Assembly (NCBI GenBank): GCA_964550375.1
Contig: CAZJYX010000003.1
Location: forward strand, 1 to 64,000
DNA: 64,000 bases
Source: JAAYXS01 sp964550375
GTDB taxonomy: Bacteria > Planctomycetota > Phycisphaerae > UBA1845 > Fen-1342
Direction: 5' to 3'
Below the pieces are notes generated by a model that saw only the letters and a program-made list of their open reading frames with translations, was not told the DNA's origin and searched no databases. Of this stretch, positions 35,334 to 44,216 are shown piece by piece; position 1 is the first letter of the stretch, and every line of letters starts with the position of its first letter. The translations under genes were made by a program, and so were the position numbers.

Positions 35334-35819
35334 TTATGGCCAATGGGCCTTGGGCTCGTCGGTGCCCTGATAGGCGAGAATCACGGCGCGGCCGTGGCCG
35401 CCGGCTCCCAGTCCGATGAGCTTACTGCCTGCGCTGTCGTAGATCATCAGCAGGCCTGATCCGTCGCGCACGCCGCCCAGCGCGACACTATCCCTGCCGT
35501 GCTGGTTGTACGTCGAGAGCAGCCCGGCGCCGTCGTCCGTCGCCGAGACGTCAAACAGTCGGTGGCCGCGGTTGTTGCGCGTTTCGATCCAGCCGCCGTG
35601 CTCCCAGCCCATCAGCGTCACCACGGGCACGCCGGCCTCGTTCACGACCTCGAAGCGACGGGCCCGGATGACGTCGGGAACGGCGGAGTGCGTCGCGGGC
35701 GGCGGGGCGGCCTGACCCATCAGCAAGATGGTGCCGGCGGTCACGATCAGTCCCATTAAGCCGAGCTTCAGCGTACGATTCTGTCGTTCCAGACGCGTCA
35801 GGCGTTGCTCTACGGTCAT
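35334..35819 (-). CDS. membrane-anchored hypothetical protein with beta-repeat ectodomain
   Basis: A 161-residue protein. A short coiled coil (TVEQRLTRLERQNRTLK) precedes one membrane helix (LGLMGLIVTAGTILLMG), so the C-terminus is outside. The exported part from about residue 50 repeats a strand pattern built on GWEHGG, RLFDVSATDDGAGLLSTYNQHGRD, GGVRDGSGLLMIYDSAGSK and LGAGGHGRAVILAY, each roughly 20-25 residues, suggesting a small beta-sheet or solenoid fold. Similar proteins occur in planctomycetes without known function. It ends 15 bases from the convergent BshC-like gene. Confidence 0.7.
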   Translation of the reverse strand: MTVEQRLTRLERQNRTLKLGLMGLIVTAGTILLMGQAAPPPATHSAVPDVIRARRFEVVNEAGVPVVTLMGWEHGGWIETRNNRGHRLFDVSATDDGAGLLSTYNQHGRDSVALGGVRDGSGLLMIYDSAGSKLIGLGAGGHGRAVILAYQGTDEPKAHWP

Positions 35820-36124
35820 GACTGGCTCCCGGAGGTGACCGGCCGCGTTTCGCCGCCCAGGGCGGGCGGGCTATTGCAGCGCAGTCTATCCGCTTGGCAC
35901 AAGCTGGTCCTGAGCCGGGATGTAAGAATAGGACAGGGCGGCCCACCGTGAACGCCGTTCGGCGGTGCGGCCACCCTGTACCCCGAAAGGAAGAACCGAA
36001 GAGAGGTGAAGTACCCTGAGGCTGGGAGGCACCCCTCCTCATTATGCTTTATTCCAATTGTTCCGGGCTCCAGGCAAGGTGCCGAACAGATACTGCCACC
36101 GGGGGAGATTGGGGGGACGGGATG
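35820..36124. other. structured 305-base intergenic region
   Basis: The region lies between two leftward genes. It contains an imperfect long hairpin (about 35934-35978: AGGG and GGCC arms closing on a CGCC-GTTC-GGCG stem-loop) and a GGAGG-CACC-CCTCC hairpin near 36028-36041 inside a TGAGG/CCTCA frame. A GTTCCGG/CCGAAC pair lies at about 36059-36092. The density of inverted repeats is higher than in other gaps. I could not match it to RNase P RNA, SRP RNA, 6S or tmRNA. It may hold an uncharacterised small RNA or processing signals. Confidence 0.35.
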
Positions 36125-37066
36125 TTATCGGGCGTCATCCCGCGGTGCGGGTTTCGCGCCGGCCGCTATCCGACGCAGCCGGCGGAGGTTACGCACGTCC
36201 CACGATCCGCCGCGCGCGTCCGTTTCCTTGGGCGTCTCAAGTATCATTGGTAGTCCGATAAAGCGCGCGTCCTGCAAGACGTGGCGGAAGCCGGCCGTAC
36301 CGATGTGGCCGTGGCCGACGTGCGCATGGCGGTCCCGGCGGGAGCCGCACGGCGCGGCACTATCGTTCAGGTGCCAGCAGCGAATGCGGCTCAGTCCGAT
36401 CGCGCGCTGGGCCTCGGCGATCATGGCGTCGTAGCCGGCGGGTTGGCGGAGGTCATAGCCGGCCGCAAAGACGTGGGAGGTATCCACGCATACGCCGACG
36501 CGCTGTGGGGCGGCCAGCAGCCCGATAATCTCGCCTAGCTCCGCGAAAGTCGCACCGAGCGTGGCACCCGCGCCGGCGGTGGTTTCGAGCAGGGGCTGCA
36601 CGGTGAGGTCCGGGTGCGCGTCGAAGATCTGGTCCAGGGCTTTGGCCACGTGGCGGATGGCTGCGGAGCGGCGTGCGGTCGTGGCCGAGCCCGGGTGCAC
36701 GACCAGGTAAGGTATTCGCAGCGTCTGGCAGCGCAGCAGTTCCTGGGCGAAGGCTTCCCGGCTGCGCTGCCACAGCCGGCGGTCCGGCGAGGCCAGGTTG
36801 ATCAGGTAGGTGGCGTGTGCCACGGGCGGGCCGCTAAGGCCGGGCAGCAGCTCGAACCAGCGGGTGAGGTCGTCCGGCTGCAGGGGGGCGGCCAGCCATT
36901 GCCGCTGGTTCTTGACGAAGAGTTGAACCGTGTCGCAGCGCAGCGCCAATGCGGCTTCGAGCGCGCGGTGGACGCCACCGGCAATCGACATGTGCGCCCC
37001 GAAGCAGTGCGCGCGCCGGTCGGGCGTCGCGCGGGACGGCCGGGCTCTTTTGACCTTGGTCATCAC
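36125..37066 (-). CDS. nfo: deoxyribonuclease IV (AP endonuclease family 2)
   Basis: A 313-residue Nfo-type enzyme that cuts DNA 5' to abasic sites in base-excision repair. Zinc-ligand segments are seen: FGAHMSIAGGVHRAL near residue 23, VVHPGSATT, LLETTAGAGATLG, CVDTSHVFAAGYD, CWHLNDS and RDRHAHVGHGHIG, ending with LPMILETPKE. About 20 basic N-terminal residues precede the barrel. The start is only 10 bases from the maf start on the other strand, so the two promoters must overlap the coding starts or lie within them. Confidence 0.93.
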   Translation of the reverse strand: MMTKVKRARPSRATPDRRAHCFGAHMSIAGGVHRALEAALALRCDTVQLFVKNQRQWLAAPLQPDDLTRWFELLPGLSGPPVAHATYLINLASPDRRLWQRSREAFAQELLRCQTLRIPYLVVHPGSATTARRSAAIRHVAKALDQIFDAHPDLTVQPLLETTAGAGATLGATFAELGEIIGLLAAPQRVGVCVDTSHVFAAGYDLRQPAGYDAMIAEAQRAIGLSRIRCWHLNDSAAPCGSRRDRHAHVGHGHIGTAGFRHVLQDARFIGLPMILETPKETDARGGSWDVRNLRRLRRIAAGAKPAPRDDAR

Positions 37067-37076
37067 GGCCTATCTA

Positions 37077-37706
37077 ATGGGCGTGATGGACGCGGTCAAA
37101 CCAGCAACGTCTGTGGGAAATGGTGCCAGCGCGAAGCTGATTCTGGCGTCGGCCAGTCCGCGCCGGCAAGCGTTGCTGCGGGAGATGTTGCCGCATTTCG
37201 ATGTTACCGCTTGTCAGCGGGCAGAGCCGCAACACAAACCCGCGGGCCTGAGTGCGTTGGCGTGGGTTCAGGCGTTGGCGTACTACAAGGCGCGGGGGGT
37301 GGCGGAGGCGCAGCCGGGACGCTGGGTGCTGGGGGCCGACACGATCGTTGTCTGTGGGGAAAGCCTGCTGGGCAAGCCAGCGGACGAGGCGGACGCCGCC
37401 CGGATGCTCGCGCTGCAGGCCGGGCGACCGAGCGTGGTGATTACCGGGGTGTGCCTGATGCGCATGGGTGGCACGGTGCAGCGGCTGTTCCTGGTGGACA
37501 GTACGCGCGTCTGGATGCGGGCCGACCCGCAGGAGGTGGCGGCTTATCTGCGCAGCGGCGATTGGCAGGGCAAGGCGGGGGCGTACGGGATCCAGGATGT
37601 CGGCGACCGGCTGGTGGAGCGCATCGAAGGCAGCTTCTCGAACGTCGTGGGGTTGCCGGTGGAGCGGCTCGCGCATGTGCTGCGCCGGGCTCGCATTCTG
37701 ACCTGA
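37077..37706 (+). CDS. maf: Maf-type nucleotide pyrophosphatase
   Basis: A 209-residue Maf protein that hydrolyses non-canonical or modified nucleoside triphosphates and has been linked to septum control. The motifs are LILASASPRRQALL (S-R-R-Q at the triphosphate site), LGADTIVVCGESLLGKPADEADAARML with the catalytic Asp, and GSFSNVVGLPVERL. It carries an N-terminal extension of about 18 residues. ATG 37077 is used; ATG 37086 is equally possible. It is closely divergent from nfo. Confidence 0.9.
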   Translation: MGVMDAVKPATSVGNGASAKLILASASPRRQALLREMLPHFDVTACQRAEPQHKPAGLSALAWVQALAYYKARGVAEAQPGRWVLGADTIVVCGESLLGKPADEADAARMLALQAGRPSVVITGVCLMRMGGTVQRLFLVDSTRVWMRADPQEVAAYLRSGDWQGKAGAYGIQDVGDRLVERIEGSFSNVVGLPVERLAHVLRRARILT

Positions 37707-38007
37707 GCGGCCGGGAATGCCGTACAGCCATGGTCCGGAAGCATGAGCGTAGGTGGGGGTTGCGGCCGCATGGCCGCCGCGGGGGACGACCGCATGGTCA
37801 CAGGCGCAGCAGCGGCTATACTCAACCGTGGCGCCGGCCCGCGGCCCATATTAACTGGCCGGCTAGAAGGGCATACAGTATCATCGGCGTGGAGTGAACG
37901 GCAGCGTATGCGTGGACGATAGGGCCTGTGCGGTCCGGCCGTCCCGATCGGCGGGTGCCAGTGTGCGCTGGACGCGCCGGGGGTGGCCCTGAACAGCGGT
38001 AGGCGAT
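37707..38007. other. 301-base promoter region of the sigma factor gene
   Basis: No gene is seen. A TTAACT (37851-37856) and TACAGT (37874-37879) spaced by 17 bases form a weak sigma70-type pair about 130 bases before the sigma factor ATG, and another -10-like TATACT lies near 37818. A GGCCGC/GCGGCC-rich inverted repeat around 37755-37775 could end maf transcription. These are visual matches only. Confidence 0.35.
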
Positions 38008-38901
38008 ATGAGCTCGCGACTCGATTCAGCCCTGGGCGAATACCTCAAGCAGATCAAGAAGTACAATCTGCTTACGGCCGAGGAAGAACGCGAACTCGGT
38101 GCGCGGATCCAGGCCAGCGCGCAAGCCCAGGAGCGCTATGCCCAGGGGGAGATCACGGTCGCCGAGTGTGAGCGCATCTGTACTGATGCGGCCGAGGCCC
38201 GCGAACACCTGGCCCAGGCGAACCTGCGCCTGGTCATCAGCGTGGCCAAGAACTTCCGCAACCGCGGGTTGCCGATGGAGGACCTGGTCAACGAGGGCAA
38301 TGTCGGCCTGATGAATGCCATCGATCGTTTCGATCCGACGGTCGGCTCGCGTTTCAGCACCTACGCCGGCTACTGGATCGACCAGGCCATTAGGCGGGCG
38401 GTGCAGAACGCCTCGCAGATGATCCACATCCCCAGCTACCTGATGGAGCAGATCGGGCAGATGAAGCTGGCCATGCGTGAGCTGGAGGAGCAGCTCGGCC
38501 GCCACCCCAGCATGCAGGAGCTGGCCAAGCACATGGACATCACGGCGCGCAAGGCCGACGCCATCTCCCAGGCCATCAAGGCCTGCACGACGCGGACGCA
38601 GGATGCCGGCGCCGAGGGCGAGACGTCGCTGACCGAGGCCCTGCCCGACACCAGGACGCCCCAGCCCTACGAGGCGGTTTTCTCACAGTCGGACGCCGAC
38701 TTCGTCAGCCAGATGCTCTCGCGCATCACCGACCGCGAGGCGCTGGTACTCAAGCTGCGCTACGGCCTGACGCGCCGCGACGGCAAGCGCATGACACTGA
38801 AGGAGATCGGCGAGGCCGTCGGGCTGACGCGCGAGCGCGTGCGGCAAATCGAAAAAGAGGCGACGCGCAAGCTGATGGACTACGTCAAGGAATACCTGTA
38901 G
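38008..38901 (+). CDS. RpoD-family RNA polymerase sigma factor
   Basis: A 297-residue group 1/2 sigma factor. Region 1.2 (SALGEYLKQIKKYNLLTAEEERELGARI), region 2 (about residues 70-140; LRLVISVAKNF, MEDLVNEGNVGLMNAIDRFDP and FSTYAGYWIDQAIRRAV for core binding and -10 recognition), region 3 (about 145-195) and region 4 (ITDREALVLKLRYGL, then the HTH LKEIGEAVGLTRERVRQIEKEA) are all present. It lacks the long acidic region 1.1 of the primary RpoD, so it may be a secondary (RpoS- or SigB/HrdB-like) factor. It is monocistronic, with a strong terminator 22 bases after the stop. Confidence 0.92.
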   Translation: MSSRLDSALGEYLKQIKKYNLLTAEEERELGARIQASAQAQERYAQGEITVAECERICTDAAEAREHLAQANLRLVISVAKNFRNRGLPMEDLVNEGNVGLMNAIDRFDPTVGSRFSTYAGYWIDQAIRRAVQNASQMIHIPSYLMEQIGQMKLAMRELEEQLGRHPSMQELAKHMDITARKADAISQAIKACTTRTQDAGAEGETSLTEALPDTRTPQPYEAVFSQSDADFVSQMLSRITDREALVLKLRYGLTRRDGKRMTLKEIGEAVGLTRERVRQIEKEATRKLMDYVKEYL

Positions 38902-38922
38902 CCGCAGCGTTGCGCGATACTG

Positions 38923-38962
38923 ACGCGGCCCTCCCATTGCCTGCCGGCGGGGAGGGCCGCGT
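38923..38962 (+). terminator. hairpin terminator after the sigma factor gene
   Basis: ACGCGGCCCTCCC (38923-38935) and GGGAGGGCCGCGT (38950-38962) are perfectly complementary over 13 bases, with a 14-base loop. No long T-run follows, so it may act with Rho or as an RNA stabiliser. TATAAT at 38965-38970, directly after the stem, probably serves as the -10 for yacG. Confidence 0.6.
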
Positions 38963-38998
38963 TGTATAATCGGGTGTGTGACTGTGCGGAGCGCTGGC

Positions 38999-39232
38999 AT
39001 GCCGACCTATCGATGTGCCATCTGTCAGAGCGCGGTGGAGTACGCGGGCGTGCTGCCCCCGCGCTACCCCTTCTGCAGCGAGCGCTGCCGGCTGGTTGAC
39101 CTGGGCAAGTGGTTCCGCGAGCAATACACAATCGATCGCGAGCAGGGCGCGGAGGACATGGGCGACATCGAAGGGCCCGCAGGCGAAGGTGCCGCCTGGC
39201 CGGTTCCGCCTGAACCGACCGACCGCAACTAA
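38999..39232 (+). CDS. yacG: DNA gyrase inhibitor YacG-like zinc protein
   Basis: A 77-residue protein with one zinc site: CAIC near the N-terminus paired with FCSERCRLVDLGKWF, the YacG signature; an acidic tail follows. In E. coli YacG binds GyrB and inhibits gyrase. The usual neighbours coaE and zapD are absent. ATG 38999 lies 28 bases after a TATAAT box. It overlaps the 3' end of convergent purH by four bases. Confidence 0.9.
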   Translation: MPTYRCAICQSAVEYAGVLPPRYPFCSERCRLVDLGKWFREQYTIDREQGAEDMGDIEGPAGEGAAWPVPPEPTDRN

Positions 39233-40938
39233 TGCCGGAAATGCCGCGTGCCCGTGAAGAGCATGGCGATGCTGCGCTCGTTGCAGGCGTCAATCACCTG
39301 GGCGTCGTTCTTGCTGCCGCCGGGCTGAATGAGCGCGGTGACGCCGGCGTCGGCCAGAATGTCCGGCCCGTCGCGGAAGGGGAAGAACGCGTCCGAGGCG
39401 GCCACGGCGCCCGCCAGCCGGTTGGCATGACCGTTCTCCCGGGCAAGCCAGGTCGCGATGCGGCAGCTCATCACGCGGCTCATCTGGCCAGCCCCGTTAC
39501 CGAGCAACATCCCATCCTTGCACACCGTGATCGCGTTGCTCTTGGTGTGCTTGCAGACCAGCCAGGCCAGCCGCAGATCAGATAACTCGGCCGCACTGGG
39601 CGCGCGGGTTGTGACGACTTGCCACTGTTCCTCGTTCAGCCCTACCAGGTCGCGCGTCTGCATGAGCACCCCGCCGGCGATGCGCTTCAGGTCGAGCTCG
39701 TTTGGATCCGGCGCCGCCGCCAGGTCGCCGACTTCGAGCAGCCGCACGCGCCGGCCCCAAGTCTTGCGCGACCGGATCAGCGCTACTGCCTCATCGTCGA
39801 ACGCCGGCGCCAGCCACACTTCGACGAAGAACGCCTGCGGCGGCAGGGGGTGGCCGGCCTCCTTGAGCGGCTTGCCGAAGCGTTTGAGCGTGTCCATGAC
39901 GACTTCGGCCAGCGCGGCGGTGACCGGGAAGTTTGTCGCCAGAATCCCGCCCATGGCCGCGTTCGGATCGCCGAGGTAGGCCTGGCGATAGGCCGCGACC
40001 GGGTCGTCAGCCAGCGCGGCGCCGCAGGCGTTGGTGTGCTTGATGAAGCAGGCGGCCGCCGGGCCGCGATGAGCGGTGCCGGCTGCGGCCGCCGTGTCTG
40101 CTGCCGGTCGGCCGGCGCGCGTCAGCTCCGCACACAATTCCAGCGCGGCGCTGGCGTCGGCGTAGTTGTTGAATGAAACCTCCGTTTCGGCCTCGCCGAC
40201 CTGGCGGGCCAGGGCGGCCTCGCCGGCGCCGTTCTCCAGCAACAGGAACTCGCCGGCCTGGTGCGGGTTTTCGCCGTAACGCGTGCCGGCCTGACGCCGC
40301 AAACGCAGCACGCGCCGCGCCGGCCGGCCGGCCTCGTCGTAACTCAGCCAGGCACTCACGTCGGCGTCATAGCCGCACGTGCTCGAGAACGCGGCCTGGG
40401 CGCCGGCGCGCCGGGCCGCGGCACGGGTGGCCGCATTATCCCAGTTGCGCAGGGCCTCCAGGACTTGCGCGTACGACTGCGGCTGCGAGACGACCAGGAC
40501 GTGGCGGTGGTTCTTCGCGGCGGCGCGGAGCAGACACGGTCCGCCGATGTCAATCATCTCGATGGCTTCCGCGAACGTGCAGCCCGGCCGGGCGATTGTC
40601 TGTGCGAAGGGGTACAAATTCACGACGACCATGTCGATGGGCTCAATGCCCTGTTCAGCCAGTTGCCGCAGGTGTTCCGGATTGTCGCGGTCAGCCAGAA
40701 GGCCGGCGTGGATCTTCGGGTGCAGCGTCTTGACGCGCCCGTTCATCATCTCCGGAAAACCGGTCACGTCTTCGACCAGCGTTACGGGCAGGCCGGCTGC
40801 GCGCAGCGTGCGCGCGGTTCCGCCAGTGGATATCAGCGTGATGCCGAACTCCTGGTGCAGCGCCTGGGCGAAGTCGATCAGGCCGGTCTTGTCCCAGACG
40901 CTGATCAATGCCCGCCGGATCTTGTGTGAATCAGACAT
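39229..40938 (-). CDS. purH: bifunctional AICAR transformylase / IMP cyclohydrolase
   Basis: A 569-residue PurH catalysing the last two steps of IMP synthesis. The N-terminal MGS-like cyclohydrolase domain has SVWDKTGLIDFAQAL, LISTGGTARTL and EMMNGRVKTLHPKIHAGLL. The AICARFT domain has KHTNACGAALADDPVAAYR with the catalytic Lys-His, KSNAITV and a C-terminal QPGGSKNDAQVIDACNERSIAMLFTGTRHFRH. The family is normally about 510-530 residues; extra loops are Ala-rich (for example around ADTAAAAGTAHRGPAA). Monocistronic. Confidence 0.95.
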   Translation of the reverse strand: MSDSHKIRRALISVWDKTGLIDFAQALHQEFGITLISTGGTARTLRAAGLPVTLVEDVTGFPEMMNGRVKTLHPKIHAGLLADRDNPEHLRQLAEQGIEPIDMVVVNLYPFAQTIARPGCTFAEAIEMIDIGGPCLLRAAAKNHRHVLVVSQPQSYAQVLEALRNWDNAATRAAARRAGAQAAFSSTCGYDADVSAWLSYDEAGRPARRVLRLRRQAGTRYGENPHQAGEFLLLENGAGEAALARQVGEAETEVSFNNYADASAALELCAELTRAGRPAADTAAAAGTAHRGPAAACFIKHTNACGAALADDPVAAYRQAYLGDPNAAMGGILATNFPVTAALAEVVMDTLKRFGKPLKEAGHPLPPQAFFVEVWLAPAFDDEAVALIRSRKTWGRRVRLLEVGDLAAAPDPNELDLKRIAGGVLMQTRDLVGLNEEQWQVVTTRAPSAAELSDLRLAWLVCKHTKSNAITVCKDGMLLGNGAGQMSRVMSCRIATWLARENGHANRLAGAVAASDAFFPFRDGPDILADAGVTALIQPGGSKNDAQVIDACNERSIAMLFTGTRHFRH

Positions 40939-41103
40939 GAATGCTCCAACGAGCGCGGGGAGCGGCCGAGCGCCTCCGACCACCGGAAACCCGCGGCAAC
41001 TGTCGGCTTGGTGAGCCGATCCCCATAAGCTTGCTGCAGTCGCTTCGGGACGGAGCACCCGTCAGTTGCCGGAGCTTCGGTCGACCGCCGTTCATCCCGG
41101 TCG

Positions 41104-42420
41104 CTAGCGCCGCGGCGACTCGGTGCCGGTTCCGCCGCCGCCCTGGTCGAAGCCTTGCGAAACCTTGGACTTGCCGCCCACGGGCGGGCCGGGCTGGGCC
41201 GTCTGCAATGGGGGTAGCTGCTCGCCGGCGGGCGACGTGGTGGCGACGGTGCTGTCCTCCGGAGCCTCGGCAGGGGCGGCTTCGGTTATCGTCAGGGCGG
41301 AACGCACTTCGCCGGCCGGCACGACCGGCGTGCCCAGTGGACGGGCGCAGAACACCAGCCCGTCACGGCTGGCGAGGTACAGCACGGTGCCTTTGGTGGC
41401 CGCGTCGGCCAGCACAAACCCGTCGGCTGGCACGGTGTGCACGACGGTGCCGTCGTCACGCCGCACCGCCAGAACCGTTTCGTCCCGGCTCAGCACGAAG
41501 ACGTGCTCGCGATCAAGGGTCAGCGCGCGGCGACCCTGCGGCAGGATCCAGCGGAAGCGTTGCTCGATTTCAAGGGCATCCGTATTCACGGCGGCCAGGC
41601 CGTCGTGCGGGCTGTACTGATAGGCCGTATCGCCCAGGAGCACGGGGGGTTCGTGCAGGGGTCCTGAGAAGCGTGTGCGCCAGCGCAACTGGAGGAAGAG
41701 CGGGTCGAAGAGATACAGGGCGTGGTCCAGGCTGGCCACGTAGATGCCCTCTGCGTCAGCCACCAGGTCCGCGGTTACGGCTCCGAAGGTGCGGTTCTGC
41801 CGGGGCGAGCTTTTGTCATAGGCGGCACAGGCGTACACGCTGCCGTTGTCACAGGCGAAGAAGACGCGGTCGCCCCTGACGACGGGCGCGGCCGTGATGG
41901 GCCCGTCGGTTCGCACCCGCCATGTGTGCAGCGGGTTGGTGACGTCGAACGCGTACATGCGTTGATTCACGCCGCCGACGAACATCCGAGATCCGTCCGA
42001 GACCGGGCTGGTGCCGCCGGCGAAGTCCAGCCGCATGTGGTCGATCCCCTCGCCCGTGATGCGGTCCAGTTGCAGGATAGTGGAGGGCGTGGAGAAGATC
42101 ACCCGCTCGCCGCTATGGCAAGGCCGCCATATACGGTAACCCTCGCTGCTGATACGGCGCAGCCAGCGGATGGCGCCGGTCTCGGCGTGGACGGCAAACA
42201 CGTAGCCGTCGGCGGTTGGCAGGTAGAGTTGGTCGTCTACGAGATACAGGTTAGTCAACTGCTGGTCCGCTTCGAGCGGCAGGGCCAGTTGCCAGGACTT
42301 GGCGAGGCCGGCCTGGTCGAGCGGCTCAAAGGGGAGGTAATCCTCCTGCTGTGCCGGCGCGAACGCCAGCGGGCAAGCCAGAACTAACAGCGCCCGAACG
42401 CAGGCACGCTTGAGGATCAT
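41104..42420 (-). CDS. exported PQQ-like beta-propeller protein
   Basis: A 438-residue protein with a signal peptide (about residues 1-23, ending FAPAQQ). It has a run of PQQ/BamB-type propeller blades from about residue 40 to 380; blade ends such as GYVFAVHAETGAIRWLRRIS, QRMYAFDVTNPLHTWRVRTDG and HALYLFDPLFLQLRWRTRF are clear. A Pro/Gly/Ser-rich tail (390-438) follows. PQQ-cofactor residues of dehydrogenases are not evident, so it is more likely a scaffold or BamB-like protein. The ATG at 42420 follows AGGAAG. Function unknown. Confidence 0.78.
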   Translation of the reverse strand: MILKRACVRALLVLACPLAFAPAQQEDYLPFEPLDQAGLAKSWQLALPLEADQQLTNLYLVDDQLYLPTADGYVFAVHAETGAIRWLRRISSEGYRIWRPCHSGERVIFSTPSTILQLDRITGEGIDHMRLDFAGGTSPVSDGSRMFVGGVNQRMYAFDVTNPLHTWRVRTDGPITAAPVVRGDRVFFACDNGSVYACAAYDKSSPRQNRTFGAVTADLVADAEGIYVASLDHALYLFDPLFLQLRWRTRFSGPLHEPPVLLGDTAYQYSPHDGLAAVNTDALEIEQRFRWILPQGRRALTLDREHVFVLSRDETVLAVRRDDGTVVHTVPADGFVLADAATKGTVLYLASRDGLVFCARPLGTPVVPAGEVRSALTITEAAPAEAPEDSTVATTSPAGEQLPPLQTAQPGPPVGGKSKVSQGFDQGGGGTGTESPRR

Positions 42421-42673
42421 GGCGGCTTCCTGAACAACCACGCGTGCGCCGAAGAGCAGCGCCGTCCGGGCCGTCCGGTCGGCGTCTTCGTGGTGCAAGT
42501 AGCGTAGGGGCCGTGCGAGTTTCCGTCAACCGGGGTCTGACGCGCTTGCGTCGGCGCCCGGGGGCTCCTATCCTGCCGACTATCGGGCGTTGGGCGCGGC
42601 TACGCCCGGTGTTTCGCATGCGGGATCTATTGGGCATGGTGGCCCGCGATGGTGTGACAAAGGAGATCACGAC

Positions 42674-43366
42674 ATGAGAACGGCGCGTGGCATTCTGGCG
42701 GTGGGGTGCGGGCTCGGCGTCCTGCTGATGATCGGCTGTGGTCCGGGGCCGAAGGATTTGCAGATCCAGGCTTTGCAGGAGGAGGTTGATCGCCTGCAGG
42801 CCGAGAAGGGCGATCTGATGGGACAGCTCTCACGGGCGCAGAGCGAGCGTGACGAAGCGCGTGGTCGCAACTTCGACTTGCAGCAGCGGCTGGCTGACTT
42901 GCAGGCCGAGATGGCGCGGGCGCGCGACACGGCGCAGATACGCGGCGACTGGACCGAAGCGCCCGGCATCGCCTGGCAGGATGTTGACGTCGACATCCTG
43001 TTCGACTCCGGCAAGGCCGTGCTCAAGCAGACCGCCCAGGGCAAGCTCGATTCGATCGTGGCCGACATTCGGTCGCGCTATCCGGGCCGGCAGATCTGGG
43101 TGATCGGCCACACGGACAGTGACCCGATCAAGCATTCGAACTGGAAGGACAACCTCGAGCTGAGCGTGCAGCGTGCCTGCACTGTGTTCCGCGCCTTGCA
43201 GGGGAAGGGCCTCGATCCACAGCAGATGGTGGCGGCCGGCCAGGGGGAGCATAACCCGAAGGCCGAGAATGCGCCCAAGACCAAGCACGTCAACCGGCGT
43301 GTGCAAATCATCGCCGTCGAGGTGCCCGACACGACGCGCACGCCGGCGCTGCGCGAACGCGGCTGA
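42674..43366 (+). CDS. OmpA/Pal-type peptidoglycan-binding lipoprotein
   Basis: A 230-residue outer-membrane lipoprotein. The lipobox is LLMIGC, with Cys near residue 22. A coiled coil covers about residues 30-80 (LQIQALQEEVDRLQAEKGDLMGQL). The OmpA C-terminal domain (about 95-215) has VDILFDSGKAVLKQTAQGKL, VIGHTDSDPI with the diaminopimelate-contacting Asp, and NRRVQI with the Arg. It anchors the outer membrane to peptidoglycan. AAGGAG lies nine bases before the ATG. Tol genes are not adjacent. Confidence 0.88.
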   Translation: MRTARGILAVGCGLGVLLMIGCGPGPKDLQIQALQEEVDRLQAEKGDLMGQLSRAQSERDEARGRNFDLQQRLADLQAEMARARDTAQIRGDWTEAPGIAWQDVDVDILFDSGKAVLKQTAQGKLDSIVADIRSRYPGRQIWVIGHTDSDPIKHSNWKDNLELSVQRACTVFRALQGKGLDPQQMVAAGQGEHNPKAENAPKTKHVNRRVQIIAVEVPDTTRTPALRERG

Positions 43367-43476
43367 AATTCGCGCCGCGTTCTGTGAGCCCGCTGCTTGA
43401 CGGGCGTCGCCCGGCCGCTGACGCCGGATTCCGGACGAGGCCGCGCGCCCCGCGGCGCGCTTGCTGAGGCCGCTGG

Positions 43477-44214
43477 ATGGACATCCTGCCCGCGATTGAC
43501 CTGCTGGACGGCAAGTGCGTCCGGCTGATGCAGGGGCGTTACGACCGCGTCATCGCCTACGAGAGCGACCCGGTGGCCACCGCCGTTCGCTTCTGCGACG
43601 CCGGCGCTGAGTGGCTGCACGTCATCGATTTGGACGGGGCGCGCACCGGCCGCCTAGCCAATCTCCCCACGCTGCGCCGCATCGTGCGCGAGACGGGCGC
43701 GCGGGTTGAGTTCGGTGGTGGCGTGCGGGTTGAGGATACGGTCCAGCGGGCGCTCGACGCCGGCGCGGAGCGCGTGGTAGTGGGGACGCGAGCCCTGGAA
43801 GACTGGAAGTGGTTCCGCTCGACGGTGCACCGGCGCGAATTCTGCAGTCGGATCTCACTGGGCCTTGACGCGCGCCTGGGGCACCTGGCGGTGCGCGGCT
43901 GGACCCAGGAGACCGGGCGCACGGCGGTGGAGGTGGCCGAGGCGGTGGCGGACTGGCCGCTGGCCGCGATCGTGTACACCGACATCGGGCGGGACGGCGT
44001 GCTGCTGGGGCCCAATATCGAGGCCATCCGCCAACTGGCAACCCGGGCCACGGCGCCGGTGATTGCCTGCGGCGGCGTGAGCGACCTCGAGGACGTGTGG
44101 CGGCTGGCGGAGTTGGGCCTGGCCGGGGTGGTGATCGGCCGGGCCATCTATGAGCAATCGCTCGATCTAGGTGAAGCCGTACGCGTGGCCCGGGCGGCCG
44201 ACGCGGGCCCTTAG
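43477..44214 (+). CDS. hisA: phosphoribosylformimino-5-aminoimidazole carboxamide ribotide isomerase
   Basis: A 245-residue (beta/alpha)8 isomerase of histidine biosynthesis. Catalytic Asp8 lies in ILPAIDLLDGKCVRL, and the second Asp in VYTDIGRDGVLLGPN. The phosphate-binding half-barrel segments VEFGGGVR, RVVVGTRAL, IACGGVSDLEDV and VVIGRAIYE are all present. Length is standard. Other his genes are not in this window, so the pathway is scattered. The small HTH gene converges on it with two bases between stops. Confidence 0.93.
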   Translation: MDILPAIDLLDGKCVRLMQGRYDRVIAYESDPVATAVRFCDAGAEWLHVIDLDGARTGRLANLPTLRRIVRETGARVEFGGGVRVEDTVQRALDAGAERVVVGTRALEDWKWFRSTVHRREFCSRISLGLDARLGHLAVRGWTQETGRTAVEVAEAVADWPLAAIVYTDIGRDGVLLGPNIEAIRQLATRATAPVIACGGVSDLEDVWRLAELGLAGVVIGRAIYEQSLDLGEAVRVARAADAGP

Positions 44215-44216
44215 GA

